Positions 36,227 through 44,811 of a stretch of DNA of 64,000 bases are shown piece after piece. Origin of the DNA: Streptomyces qinzhouensis (GTDB taxonomy: Bacteria; Actinomycetota; Actinomycetes; Streptomycetales; Streptomycetaceae); contig NZ_CP042266.1 in NCBI RefSeq assembly GCF_007856155.1, forward strand, positions 1,240,001 to 1,304,000. The letters are read 5' to 3'. The notes under the pieces are model-generated. The model made no database searches and was not told the origin of the DNA. It saw only the letters and a list, made by a program, of their open reading frames with translations. How positions within the stretch are numbered: the first letter of the stretch is position 1; each line of letters starts with the position of its first letter. The position numbers and the translations under genes are program-made.

Positions 36227-36460
36227 TCAGCCGTTGATGCAGGTGTTGCCGAAGGCGGGGTTCAGAAGCCCGACCACGTTGATGCTGTTGCCGCAGACGT
36301 TGACCGGCACGTGCACCGGAACCTGGACCACATTGCCGGACAGGACGCCGGGGGAGTTCACGGCGGCACCCTGGGCGCCCGCGCTGGCGACAGCCACACC
36401 CGCGCCGGCCAGCACCAGACCACCGGTGGCAGCCGCGGCGGCGACGACCTTCTTGATCAT
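36227..36460 (-). CDS. chpH: Short chaplin ChpH
   Basis: This is a 77-residue secreted short chaplin. A signal peptide covers about 1-27 (cleavage near AVASA). A single chaplin domain follows, with AQGAAVNSPGVLSGN, the two cysteines in VCGNS and NTC, and the C-terminal NPAFGNTCING. It lacks a wall anchor, so it should assemble into the surface film with long chaplins. AGGAGGA lies four bases ahead of the ATG at 36460. In S. coelicolor chpH is also adjacent to chpC and is one of the two short chaplins conserved across the genus. Confidence 0.94.
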   Translation of the reverse strand: MIKKVVAAAAATGGLVLAGAGVAVASAGAQGAAVNSPGVLSGNVVQVPVHVPVNVCGNSINVVGLLNPAFGNTCING

Positions 36461-36606
36461 TATTCCTCCTAGTAGGCAGTGCGGTCCCAGCCGTGGACCG
36501 CACCACCTGTAACGAGGAGGGTTCGAGGGAGCTACGAGACGGAGGAGGCTTTCACTCTTTTCAGTCGGTCACGCACACAGAGACGATTGTCGGAGGGTCG
36601 CACCGG

Positions 36607-36630
36607 CCCGGCCCGAAGGACCGGGCCGGG
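36607..36630 (-). terminator. GC hairpin after the M20 peptidase
   Basis: Bases 36607-36615 pair with 36622-36630, four bases beyond the M20 stop. It probably ends that transcript before the chpH promoter. Confidence 0.7.
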
Positions 36631-36633
36631 GGT

Positions 36634-37959
36634 TCAGCAGGCGTCGAGGAAGCGGTCCAGGACGCGGACGCCGAACGTGAGCCCGTCGACCGGGACCCGC
36701 TCGTCGACACCGTGGAACATTCCGGCGAAGTCCAGTTCGGGCGGCAGCTGCAGCGGTGCGAAGCCGAAGCAGCGAATACCGAGGTCGTCGAAGGACTTGG
36801 CGTCGGTGCCGCCGGAGAGCATGTACGGCACGGCCCGGGCGATCGGGTCCTCGGCCCGCAGCGCGGACTGCATGGCGTCCACCAGATCGCCGTCGAAGCC
36901 GGTCTCCAGCGCCTTGTCGGCGTGGAGGTCCTCGCGCCGCACCCGCGGGCCCAGCAGCCGGTCGAGGTCGGCCAGGAACTCCTCCTCGTGCCCCGGCAGG
37001 AAGCGGCCGTCGACATGGGCCGTGGCCTGCCCGGGGATGACGTTCACCTTGTAGCCGGCGCCCAGCATGGTGGGGGCGGCGGAGTTGCGCAGCGTGGCGC
37101 CGATCATCTTGGCGATGCCGCCGAGCTTGGCGAGGGTGGCGTCCATGTCCTCGGGGTCGAGCGGGGTGCCGAGCGCGTCGGAGAGCTCGTCGAGGAAGGA
37201 CCGTACGGTGGGGGTCACCCGCACCGGCCAGCGGTGGCGGCCCAGCCGTCCGACGGCCTCGCAGAGTTCGGTGATCGCGTTGTCGTTGTTGGTCATGGAG
37301 CCGTGGCCGGCCGTGCCGTCCACGGTCAGCCGCATCCAGTGCATGCCCTTCTGGGCGGTCTCGACGAGATAGAGCCGCAGGTTCTCGTTGACGGTGAAGG
37401 AGAAGCCGCCGACCTCGCCGATCGCCTCCGTGACGCCCTCGAAGAGATCCGGGTGCTTGTCGACGAGATGGCGGGCGCCGTAGGTGCCGCCGGCCTCCTC
37501 GTCGGCGAGGAAGGCCAGCACGACGTCGCGCGGGGGCTTGCGTCCGCTGCGCAGCCGGTCCCTGACGACGGCGAGGGTCATGGCGTCCATGTCCTTCATG
37601 TCGACCGCGCCCCGGCCCCAGACGCAGCCGTCCGCGATCTCCCCCGAGAACGGGTGGTGGGTCCAGTCGTGGGCGTTGGCCGGAACCACGTCGGTGTGCC
37701 CGTGGATCAGCAGTGCGGGGCGCGAGGGGTCCTCGCCCTCGATCCGGGCCACGGTGGAGGCCCGGCCCCGGTGCGATTCGATGATCTTCGGTTCGAGTCC
37801 CACCTCGGCCAGCTTCTCCGCGATGTACTCGGCCGCGGCCCGTTCTCCCGGCCCCGAGTGGTCGCCGTAGTTGCTGGTGTCGATGCGGATCAGTTCCCGG
37901 CACAGATCCACGACCTCGTCCTCGCCCGAGACGGTCCGGGTCCTCGTCGGCTCGCTCAC
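36634..37959 (-). CDS. M20-family zinc peptidase/amidohydrolase
   Basis: This is a 441-residue di-zinc hydrolase, probably cytoplasmic and acting on small peptides or N-acylated amino acids. Metal ligands are visible in LIHGHTDVVP near 85 (His, Asp), GRGAVDMKDMDAM near 111 (bridging Asp) and FLADEEAGG near 147 (catalytic Glu and metal Glu). A distal histidine lies near the C-terminus in GMFHGVDERVP. The dimerisation domain covers about 195-310. The GTG at 37959 has GGAA upstream. A tRNA-Leu gene is divergent from it. Confidence 0.94.
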   Translation of the reverse strand: MSEPTRTRTVSGEDEVVDLCRELIRIDTSNYGDHSGPGERAAAEYIAEKLAEVGLEPKIIESHRGRASTVARIEGEDPSRPALLIHGHTDVVPANAHDWTHHPFSGEIADGCVWGRGAVDMKDMDAMTLAVVRDRLRSGRKPPRDVVLAFLADEEAGGTYGARHLVDKHPDLFEGVTEAIGEVGGFSFTVNENLRLYLVETAQKGMHWMRLTVDGTAGHGSMTNNDNAITELCEAVGRLGRHRWPVRVTPTVRSFLDELSDALGTPLDPEDMDATLAKLGGIAKMIGATLRNSAAPTMLGAGYKVNVIPGQATAHVDGRFLPGHEEEFLADLDRLLGPRVRREDLHADKALETGFDGDLVDAMQSALRAEDPIARAVPYMLSGGTDAKSFDDLGIRCFGFAPLQLPPELDFAGMFHGVDERVPVDGLTFGVRVLDRFLDAC

Positions 37960-38143
37960 GCTGGTTCCTCCCGCAGTCGCTGGTGGTTCCCGACCATCCT
38001 CCCGCGCCGGGGCCCGTGCCCCAAGAGAAGCCCGGGCGGATCCCGGCGGTGTCCCGGAAGGGGGAAAGGGGTGATCGGAGAGCCCTGAATGTTTGCTATG
38101 GTTTTCCACGTCGGAACGGCCCAGGCCGAACGGCGGACACCTG

Positions 38144-38231
38144 GTCCGGGTGGCGGAATGGCAGACGCGCTAGCTTGAGGTGCTAGTGCCCTTTAACGGG
38201 CGTGGGGGTTCAAGTCCCCCCTCGGACACCA
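38144..38231 (+). tRNA. tRNA-Leu (anticodon GAG)
   Basis: The acceptor arm is GTCCGGG (38144-38150) with CTCGGAC (38221-38227). The anticodon stem is CTAGC/GCTAG with loop TTGAGGT, giving anticodon GAG for CTC and CTT leucine codons. A long variable arm (TGCCCTTTAACGGGCG) is typical of leucine tRNAs. The T arm holds GGTTCAAGT. The CCA end is encoded (38229-38231). Confidence 0.97.
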
Positions 38232-38233
38232 GC

Positions 38234-38263
38234 GGAAAAGCCCCTCTTCGGAGGGGCTTTTCC
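38234..38263 (+). terminator. tRNA terminator with UUCG tetraloop
   Basis: Bases 38234-38246 pair with 38251-38263 around TTCG, three bases after the tRNA CCA. The run of T within the second arm makes it a classical intrinsic terminator, unusual among the U-less hairpins of this window. Confidence 0.92.
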
Positions 38264-38347
38264 CGTATTCGCACCCCTTCCCCGGCCGGGTACCGCTCCC
38301 CCGGTGGCGGGGTACGGCGGGACGACGGCAGAAGGAGAGGAGCCGGG

Positions 38348-39265
38348 GTGAGCCGTGGACGACGGGCGCCCATCGCGCCTCTGCCGCAGCGCGACGGGGT
38401 CGATCCCGTACGCCTCAGACTGCCGGAGGACCCCGACGGGCGGTGGACGACCGTCCGGGATCATCTGGTGGAGCGGTACGGCGCCGAGCGGGCGGACGCG
38501 CTGCTCGGCGCGGGCCGGATCGTCTCGCGCGACGGGGTCCTCGCGGTGGGCGCGCCGTACGAGGCGGGGCTGCTGCTCTGGTTCCACCGGGATTTCGCTC
38601 CGGAGGAGCCGGTGCCCTTCGGTATCGGGATCGTGTACCGGGACGAGCGGATCGTCGTCGCCGACAAACCGCATTTCCTCGCCACCACGCCGCGCGGACG
38701 GCATATCACCGAGACCGTGCAGGCGAGGCTCCGGCGCGAGCTGGGGCTGCCGGAGCTCCAGCCCGCGCACCGGCTGGACCGGCTGACGGCGGGGCTGGTC
38801 CTCTGTATCGTCCGGGCCGGGGACCGGGGGGCCTATCAGACGCTGTTCCGGGACCGGCGGGTGCACAAGGAGTACGAGGGCGTGGCCGCGTACCACCCCG
38901 GGGTGGCGCTGCCGCGGACCGTGCGGAGCCGGATCGTGAAGGAGCGGGGGGTGCTCGCGGCCCGGGAGGAGCCCGGCGAGCCCAACAGCGAGAGCCGGGT
39001 GGAGCTGGTGGCGCACCGGGCGGGGCTCGGCCGCTACCGGTTGCTTCCGGTGACCGGACGGACCCATCAGCTCCGGGTCCATATGAACGCCCTGGGGCTG
39101 CCGCTCCTGGACGACCCGCTGTATCCGGTCGTCCAGGAGTCCGCGGCCGAGGACTGGTCCCGGCCGCTTCAACTGCTGTCGAAGGTGCTGGAGTTCACCG
39201 ATCCGCTGACCGGTGAGCCCCGCCGTTTCGAGAGCGGGCGGCGGCTCGCCCGCCTGCCCCGTTGA
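38348..39265 (+). CDS. RluA-family RNA pseudouridine synthase
   Basis: The enzyme isomerises uridine to pseudouridine in rRNA or tRNA. The product is 305 residues. The N-terminal part (about 15-75) resembles an S4-like RNA-binding region. The catalytic motif HRLDRLTAGL near 140 contains the aspartate, and TGRTHQLRVHM near 236 is also characteristic. The GTG start has GGAGAGGAG upstream. It follows the tRNA-Leu gene by 116 bases and is convergent with the MBL gene; their stop codons are adjacent. The RNA target is unknown. Confidence 0.93.
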   Translation: MSRGRRAPIAPLPQRDGVDPVRLRLPEDPDGRWTTVRDHLVERYGAERADALLGAGRIVSRDGVLAVGAPYEAGLLLWFHRDFAPEEPVPFGIGIVYRDERIVVADKPHFLATTPRGRHITETVQARLRRELGLPELQPAHRLDRLTAGLVLCIVRAGDRGAYQTLFRDRRVHKEYEGVAAYHPGVALPRTVRSRIVKERGVLAAREEPGEPNSESRVELVAHRAGLGRYRLLPVTGRTHQLRVHMNALGLPLLDDPLYPVVQESAAEDWSRPLQLLSKVLEFTDPLTGEPRRFESGRRLARLPR

Positions 39266-39892
39266 TCAGTGGCCCCGTCGGATCCACTCGTCGAGGGCGG
39301 GCGCCTCGGCGCCGATGGTCGTCGCATCGCCGTGGCCGGTGAGGACGGTGGTGTCGGGCGGGAGGGTCAGCAACCGCTCCCGGATGGAGTCGACGATCGT
39401 GGGGAAGTGGCTGAAGGAGCGGCCGGTGGCGCCGGGGCCGCCGGCGAAGAGGGTGTCGCCGGTGAAGACGGTCGAGAGCGCGGGGGCGTAGAGGCAGACC
39501 GCCCCGGGGGCGTGGCCGGGGGTGTGCAGCACGGTCAGCTCCGTACCACCGACGGTGAGGCTCTGGCCGTCGGCGAGCGGGCCGTCCGGGGCCCGGTCGG
39601 GGTGCGTCTGCCGCCATAGCGGCAGATCGTCCGGGTGGAGCAGCACGGGGGCGCCGGTGGCCGCGGCGAGCGCGGGAGCGGCGTCGATATGGTCGTTGTG
39701 GGCGTGGGTGCAGACGATGGCCCGGAGCGTGCGGCCGCCGAGGGCGGCCTCGATGGCCTCGGCGTCGTGGGCGGCGTCGATGACGATCGCCTCGGTGTCG
39801 TCGCCGACGATCCAGACGTTGTTGTCGACGTCCCAGACGCCGCCGTCGAGGGCGAAGGTCCCGGAGGTGATCAGACGGTCGACGCGGCTCAC
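39266..39892 (-). CDS. Metallo-beta-lactamase-fold hydrolase coupled to mscR
   Basis: This is a 208-residue glyoxalase-II-like MBL enzyme. The metal motif THAHNDHID is near 61-69, further ligands are in HTPGHAPGA near 125 and the Asp of FTGDTLF near 143, and a last histidine is in LTGHGDAT near 186. The GTG start overlaps the mscR stop by four bases, so it is translationally coupled. The same pair exists in mycobacteria (Rv2259 and Rv2260). It may hydrolyse the formyl-mycothiol thioester made by MscR; this is an inference from context. Confidence 0.9.
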   Translation of the reverse strand: MSRVDRLITSGTFALDGGVWDVDNNVWIVGDDTEAIVIDAAHDAEAIEAALGGRTLRAIVCTHAHNDHIDAAPALAAATGAPVLLHPDDLPLWRQTHPDRAPDGPLADGQSLTVGGTELTVLHTPGHAPGAVCLYAPALSTVFTGDTLFAGGPGATGRSFSHFPTIVDSIRERLLTLPPDTTVLTGHGDATTIGAEAPALDEWIRRGH

Positions 39893-40974
39893 AGGGTCAC
39901 CACCGAGCGGAGGACATCGCCCTCGTGCATCCGGGCGAAGGCCTGTTCGACGTCGTCGAGGCCGATGGTCTCGGTGACGAACGCGCCGAGGTCGATCCGG
40001 CCCTGCTGGTGGAGGTCGATCAGCATCGGGAAGTCGCGGGACGGCAGGCAGTCGCCGTACCAGGACGACTTCAGGGAGCCGCCGCGGCCGAAGACGTCCA
40101 GCAGGGGCAGTTCGAGAGTCATCTCGGGGGTCGGGACGCCGACGAGGACGACGGTGCCCGCGAGATCGCGGGCGTAGAACGCCTGGCGGTAGGTCTCGGG
40201 ACGGCCGACGGCCTCGATGACGACATCGGCGCCGAAGCCGCCGGTCAGCTCCCGGACGGCCTCGACGGGGTCCGCGGTGCGGGAGTTGACCGTGTGGGTG
40301 GCGCCCATGGCGCGGGCGGTCTCCAGTTTGCGGTCGTCGATATCGATGCCGATGATCGTCGCGGCTCCGGCGAGCCGGGCGCCCACGATCGCCGCGTCGC
40401 CGACGCCGCCGCAGCCGATGACGGCGACGGTGTCGCCGCGGCCGACTTCACCGGTGTTGACCGCGGCGCCGATACCCGCCATGACCCCGCAGCCGAGCAG
40501 CCCGGCGACGGCGGGGGCGACGGCCGGGTCGACCTTGGTGCACTGTCCGGCGGCGACCAGGGTCTTCTCCGCGAAGGCGCCGATACCGAGGGCCGGGGTC
40601 AGCTCCGTGCCGTCGGTGAGCGTCATCCGCTGCCGGGCGTTGTGCGTGTCGAAGCAGTACCACGGGCGGCCGCGGCGGCAGGCGCGGCAGTTGCCGCAGA
40701 CCGCGCGCCAGTTGAGGATCACGAAGTCGCCGGGGGCGACGTCGGTGACGCCGGAGCCCACGGATTCGACGATTCCGGCGGCCTCGTGGCCCAGCAGGAA
40801 GGGGAAGTCGTCGTTGATCCCGCCCTGTTTGTAGTGCAGATCGGTGTGGCAGACCCCGCAGGCCTGCACCTGCACCACCGCCTCGCCCGGGCCGGGGTCG
40901 GGGACGATGATCGTCTCCACCCGCACCGGCTCGTTCCTGCCCGGTGCCACCACTCCGCGGACCTGCTGGGACAT
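39889..40974 (-). CDS. mscR: S-(hydroxymethyl)mycothiol dehydrogenase / nitrosomycothiol reductase
   Basis: This is a class III-type zinc alcohol dehydrogenase that oxidises the formaldehyde-mycothiol adduct to S-formylmycothiol with NAD, and in mycobacteria also reduces S-nitrosomycothiol. The product is 361 residues. The catalytic zinc ligands are in ACGVCHTD near 40 and GHEAAGIVE near 62. The structural zinc cysteines are in [15 protein letters not shown] near 93-107. The Rossmann motif is [12 protein letters not shown] near 184. The N-terminus [16 protein letters not shown] matches mycothiol-dependent members. It is coupled to the MBL gene and depends on mycothiol, whose ligase gene mshC is also in this window. 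Confidence 0.94.
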   Translation of the reverse strand: MSQQVRGVVAPGRNEPVRVETIIVPDPGPGEAVVQVQACGVCHTDLHYKQGGINDDFPFLLGHEAAGIVESVGSGVTDVAPGDFVILNWRAVCGNCRACRRGRPWYCFDTHNARQRMTLTDGTELTPALGIGAFAEKTLVAAGQCTKVDPAVAPAVAGLLGCGVMAGIGAAVNTGEVGRGDTVAVIGCGGVGDAAIVGARLAGAATIIGIDIDDRKLETARAMGATHTVNSRTADPVEAVRELTGGFGADVVIEAVGRPETYRQAFYARDLAGTVVLVGVPTPEMTLELPLLDVFGRGGSLKSSWYGDCLPSRDFPMLIDLHQQGRIDLGAFVTETIGLDDVEQAFARMHEGDVLRSVVTL

Positions 40975-41217
40975 CGGATTCCGCCCTTCGTCACGCTGCG
41001 GCCGCGATCGCCGTCACCACGGAGATCACCGCCGCCGAGATCATCACTGTCGAGATCACCACTATGGACCGTCGGGCTGCGGACCGCGACAGCCTGTGGA
41101 CAACCCCACAACCGGACGTCACCTGGGCGCCCGCCCGGACGGGAACGGCGGCGGGAACGGCAGCGGGGCCCGGGGAGTCGACCGGCTCCCCCGGGCCCCG
41201 TACCGTCCCGGAAGGGA

Positions 41218-42690
41218 TCAGAGCGTCTCGTGTCCCGCCGCGATGGCGTTGACCCGGCGGCGTACCGCGAACCAGCCGGCGACCAGGGCCGCGGCGATCA
41301 GCGGCAGCAGATTGACCGTGGTCCGGCCGACACCGCCGCCCCACCACATGAGGACGAGCACTCCGGCGAGGAACACCAGGGTGACGATCTGGGTGTACGG
41401 CGCCCACGGCAGCCGGTACGCGGGACGGGTGACGCCGCCCTCCTTGGCGCGGTGCCAGAACAGCAGGGAGCAGAGCATGATCATGCCCCAGGTGCCGAGG
41501 ATGCCGATGGAGGCGAGGTTGAGGACGATCTCGAAGGCCTGGCCGGGGACGACGAAGTTCAGGCCGACGCCCGCGACACCGAAGGACGCGGTCAGCAGCA
41601 CCCCGCCGTACGGCACCTGCCCCTTGTTCATCCGGGCGGTGAAGCGCGGCGCGGAGCCGGCCGTCGCCATGGAGCGCAGGATGCGGGCGGTGGAGTAGAG
41701 ACCGGCGTTCAGGCTGGAGAGCGCGGCGGTGAGGACGACGAGGTTCATCACCCCGGCGGCACCCGGGACGCCCAGCTTGTCCATCACGGTGACAAAGGGG
41801 CTCTCGTCCGCGGAGTAGGCGGTGTACGGGAGCAGCAGCGCCAGGAGGACCACGGAGCCGACGTAGAAGAGACCGACCCGCCACATGATCGAGTTGATCG
41901 CGCGGGGCATGACCTTCTCGGGGTTCTTGGTCTCGCCGGCCGCGACGCCGCAGAGCTCGACCGAGGCGTAGGCGAAGACGACGCCCTGGATGACCACGAG
42001 CATCGGCAGCAGGCCGACCGGGAAGATCCCGTCGTTCTCGGTGATGGTGGAGAGGCCCGGGTTGTGGCCGCCCACGTCCTGCTGGGTGACCAGCAGGAAG
42101 ATGCCGATGAGCATGAAGGAGACCAGGGCGGCGACCTTGATGATCGCGAACCAGAACTCCATCTCGCCGAAGTACTTCACCGAGATCAGGTTGATGGCCA
42201 GCACACCGGCGAGGGCGACCAGCGCCAGCAGCCACTGGGGGACGTCGCTGAACAGCGACCAGTAGTGGGCGAACATGGCGGCGGCCGTGATGTCCGCCAC
42301 GGTGGTGGTGGACCAGTTCAGGAAGTACAGCCAGCCCGCCGTGAAGGCGCCCTTCTCACCCATGAACTCACGGGCGTAGGAGACGAAGGCGCCGGAGGAG
42401 GGACGGTAGAGCACCAGCTCGCCGAGGGCCCGGACCACGAAGAAGGCGAAGACACCGCAGACCGCGTAGGCGATGGCGAGGGAGGGTCCGGCGTCCGCGA
42501 GACGGCCGCCCGCCCCGAGGAAGAGTCCGGTACCGATCGCGCCACCGATGGCGATCATGTTGATGTGGCGGGACTTGAGGTCCTTGCTGTAACCGGCGTC
42601 ACCGGCGTCCACATGGGGGGTGGTCGGGCGGGAGCCGGTCGCCGAAGCCCCGGCGACCGCGCTGTCGGACGCGGTGGTGCGGTCACTCAT
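41218..42690 (-). CDS. Amino-acid permease (AAT/GABA-permease type, APC superfamily)
   Basis: This is a 490-residue membrane transporter with about twelve predicted helices. The family signature is HINMIAIGGAIGTGLFLGAG near 42-61, followed by VIQGVVFAYASVELCGVAAG near 235-254 and ETKNPEKVMPRAINS near 255. These place it with GABA/amino-acid:proton symporters. A hydrophilic N-terminus of 40 residues precedes helix 1. The ATG start at 42690 follows a leader with two direct repeats (TCTGAGGT and GTAAACC). The substrate cannot be predicted. Confidence 0.93.
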   Translation of the reverse strand: MSDRTTASDSAVAGASATGSRPTTPHVDAGDAGYSKDLKSRHINMIAIGGAIGTGLFLGAGGRLADAGPSLAIAYAVCGVFAFFVVRALGELVLYRPSSGAFVSYAREFMGEKGAFTAGWLYFLNWSTTTVADITAAAMFAHYWSLFSDVPQWLLALVALAGVLAINLISVKYFGEMEFWFAIIKVAALVSFMLIGIFLLVTQQDVGGHNPGLSTITENDGIFPVGLLPMLVVIQGVVFAYASVELCGVAAGETKNPEKVMPRAINSIMWRVGLFYVGSVVLLALLLPYTAYSADESPFVTVMDKLGVPGAAGVMNLVVLTAALSSLNAGLYSTARILRSMATAGSAPRFTARMNKGQVPYGGVLLTASFGVAGVGLNFVVPGQAFEIVLNLASIGILGTWGMIMLCSLLFWHRAKEGGVTRPAYRLPWAPYTQIVTLVFLAGVLVLMWWGGGVGRTTVNLLPLIAAALVAGWFAVRRRVNAIAAGHETL

Positions 42691-43290
42691 AGGGGGGTGG
42701 TTCGCCTTCGTGTGGGTGCAAGGGGGGTGATGGGTGCACGCCGGGCCCGGGCTACCGGTGGAAGGTGTTCACCGGGGCGGCCGGAACGCGGCCCGACGGC
42801 ACATCATCGAGCGGTCCTGCGATGTTGGCAGTGTCCCAGGCCACTCGGAAAGAGATCTGAGGTGTTTCTGAGGTTGCCTACATGTAAACCAAGGTGGCAG
42901 TAAACCATGAACCGGAGGCACGCCTCCCACTTCCGCCCGGGGCAGCGAACGGCGGTAAGGGGCCAGTCCAGGCATGGGGTCGTACGGAGGCCCGGGCGGG
43001 GCCGGGAGGGATTTACGGAAGGCAATGCGCGGGCCCCGGCAGGCGGGGGCGCGGCACCGCGCGGCACCCGGCCGGGCCCGCGCCGCCGGAGGTCGCGGCA
43101 CCGGCCACGCCTGGCGGCCGTTACGGCCGGCGGAGGATGCGTCACCGGCCACGCCGGGAACCTTCGCCGTCGCCGGAGGGCGCGACACCGACCACGCTCC
43201 AGGGACCGTTTACGGCCGCCGGAGGACGCGGCACCGGCCGCGCTCCAGGGACCGTTTACGGCCGCCGGGCGCGCCGCGCGGGCGGAGGGC
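42691..43290. other. 600-base intergenic region with minisatellite
   Basis: No supported gene is present. Bases 42691-42910 are the permease leader and promoter. They contain TCTGAGGT at 42856-42863 and 42867-42874 (11-base spacing) and GTAAACC at 42884-42890 and 42900-42906. Bases 43050-43270, ending just before the gntR stop, are a GC-rich tandem repeat described separately. Open frames crossing the repeat have no ribosome site and repeat-driven composition. Confidence 0.6.
43094..43269. repeat. Four degenerate 43-46-bp tandem units
   Basis: Units start at 43094, 43138, 43181 and 43227. Each begins CGCGGCACCGGCC (or close) and ends GCCGCCGGAGGA. The last two units share the exact stretch CGCTCCAGGGACCGTTTACG. 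A weaker fifth unit may precede them at about 43050. The array lies between the gntR stop and the permease leader. Confidence 0.8.
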
Positions 43291-44013
43291 TCAGACGCCC
43301 GGCGCGGCCGGGTCCGGGGCGAGGACGTCCAGCTCCGCCAGCGCGCCCACCGCGATCTCGCGGGTGACCCGCTCGGCCCGTTCCGCGTCCCCCTCCCGTA
43401 CCGCCTCGGCCACCTGCACATGGAGGGTGACCGCCGCCGGGTCCGGGTCCTCGAACATCACCTGGTGGTGCGTGCGGCCGGTCAGGATGGCCGCGACCAC
43501 GTCCCCGAGGCGGGCGAACATCTCGTTGCCCGACGCGGTGAGCACGATCCGGTGGAAGGCGACATCGTGCCGGAGGTACGCCTCCAGCTGCTGGCCGCGT
43601 GAGGTCTCCACCATCCCGAGGGCGCAGGCGGTCAGCTCGGCGCACTGCCCGGGGGTGGCATGGCGGGCGGCCAGTCCGGCGGCGACCGGTTCGATCGCGG
43701 AGCGCAGCACGGTCAGGGAGCGCAACTGGCGCGGCCGGTCGGAACCCGCCAGCCGCCAGCGGATGACCTGGGGGTCGTAGACGTTCCACTCCTCGATGGG
43801 GCGGACCGTCACCCCGACCCGGCGCCGGGACTCGACCAGCCGCATCGACTCCAGGACCCGGACCACCTCGCGGACCACGGTGCGCGAGACGTCGAAGCGC
43901 TGGGCGATCTCATCGGTGCGCAGCACGCTGCCCTGCGGATTGTCGCCCGCGGTGATGGCGAGGCCAAGGGTGTCCAGCACGTGCGTATGGAGGCCATGGC
44001 CCGCTGTGGTCAT
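43291..44013 (-). CDS. gntR: FadR/GntR-type regulator of gluconate genes
   Basis: This is a 240-residue FCD-domain repressor. The winged helix covers about 10-80 (TDEIAQRFDVSRTVVREVVRVLESMRLV in pieces), with the FCD ligand domain at about 95-225 (YLRHDVAFHRIVL near 146 holds metal-binding residues). It is divergent from gntK-gntP with a 197-base intergenic region that carries the inverted repeat GTATGAC-N25-GTCATAC. By position and family it should sense gluconate or gluconate 6-phosphate and repress gntKP. Confidence 0.88.
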   Translation of the reverse strand: MTTAGHGLHTHVLDTLGLAITAGDNPQGSVLRTDEIAQRFDVSRTVVREVVRVLESMRLVESRRRVGVTVRPIEEWNVYDPQVIRWRLAGSDRPRQLRSLTVLRSAIEPVAAGLAARHATPGQCAELTACALGMVETSRGQQLEAYLRHDVAFHRIVLTASGNEMFARLGDVVAAILTGRTHHQVMFEDPDPAAVTLHVQVAEAVREGDAERAERVTREIAVGALAELDVLAPDPAAPGV

Positions 44014-44102
44014 GCGCCCAGCCTAAAGGCTCGACCTCGCGCCCCGGACGGGTGTCCAGAGGCCGCGGGACGGCCCCGAGGGGCGAGGATCACACCCCAA
44101 AA

Positions 44103-44141
44103 GTATGACGTTTAGATCTCGGACTCTTGAATAAGTCATAC
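44103..44141. promoter_or_regulatory. Candidate GntR operator pair
   Basis: GTATGAC (44103-44109) and GTCATAC (44135-44141) form an inverted repeat with 25 intervening bases, in the AT-richest part of the gntR/gntK intergenic region. The right half is inside CTTGAATAAGTCATACCTAAT, which could include promoter elements for gntK. Confidence 0.6.
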
Positions 44142-44210
44142 CTAATGGGTTTCAGTAGCGCGACGGACCGATGTCGACACCGGAGTCGACGTCAGACAGT
44201 GAGGCAGTAG

Positions 44211-44750
44211 ATGAGCACCCCGCGCACCCCGCAGGTCGTCGTGGTGATGGGCGTGGCAGGGACCGGCAAGACCACGGTCGGTCCCCTGCTCGCGGCCGCC
44301 CTGGGCGTTCCGTACGCCGAGGGCGACGACTTCCACCCCCCGGCCAACATCGCCAAGATGTCCGCCGGGACGCCGCTCGACGATGCGGACCGGTGGCCCT
44401 GGCTGGATGCCATCGGCGGCTGGGCGCGGGGCCGGGCCGGACTCGGCGGTGTGGTCTCCAGCTCCGCCCTCAAGCGGGTCTACCGCGACCGGCTGCGGGC
44501 CGCCGCGCCGGACACCGTCTTTCTGCACCTCAGTGGCGACCGGCAGCTCATCGAGCACCGGATGACGTCCCGCCGGGGCCATTTCATGCCCACGGCGCTG
44601 CTGGATTCGCAGTTCGCCACGCTGGAGCCGCTGGAGGCCGGCGAAGCGGGTGTCGCCGTCGACGTCTCCGGCTCCCCCGAGGAGATCACCGCCCGGGCGC
44701 TGGCCGCGCTGGCCGCGCCGGCCGCCACGACTCCTCCCGCCGCGGGCTGA
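44211..44750 (+). CDS. gntK: Gluconokinase
   Basis: The enzyme phosphorylates gluconate to 6-phosphogluconate with ATP, feeding the pentose phosphate pathway. The product is 179 residues, the usual size of the P-loop type. Walker A is GVAGTGKTT near 15-23. The substrate motif is EGDDFHPPANIAKM near 37-50, with DADRWPWLD near 58. The lid arginine region is in RRGHFMP near 122. It is followed by gntP after 61 bases and is divergent from gntR. Confidence 0.95.
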   Translation: MSTPRTPQVVVVMGVAGTGKTTVGPLLAAALGVPYAEGDDFHPPANIAKMSAGTPLDDADRWPWLDAIGGWARGRAGLGGVVSSSALKRVYRDRLRAAAPDTVFLHLSGDRQLIEHRMTSRRGHFMPTALLDSQFATLEPLEAGEAGVAVDVSGSPEEITARALAALAAPAATTPPAAG

Positions 44751-44811
44751 CCCGGTCCGCGCAACCCCCCACGCCCCGTCCCCGAAACCCTCGTCCTCGT
44801 AAGGAACCACC

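Noticed and set aside
40991..41062. A 23-codon hydrophobic frame just upstream of mscR
   Set aside because: It has a GTG start without a ribosome site, and its valine/isoleucine/alanine content comes from a short GTGATCTC-like repeat. I would need translation data to call it.
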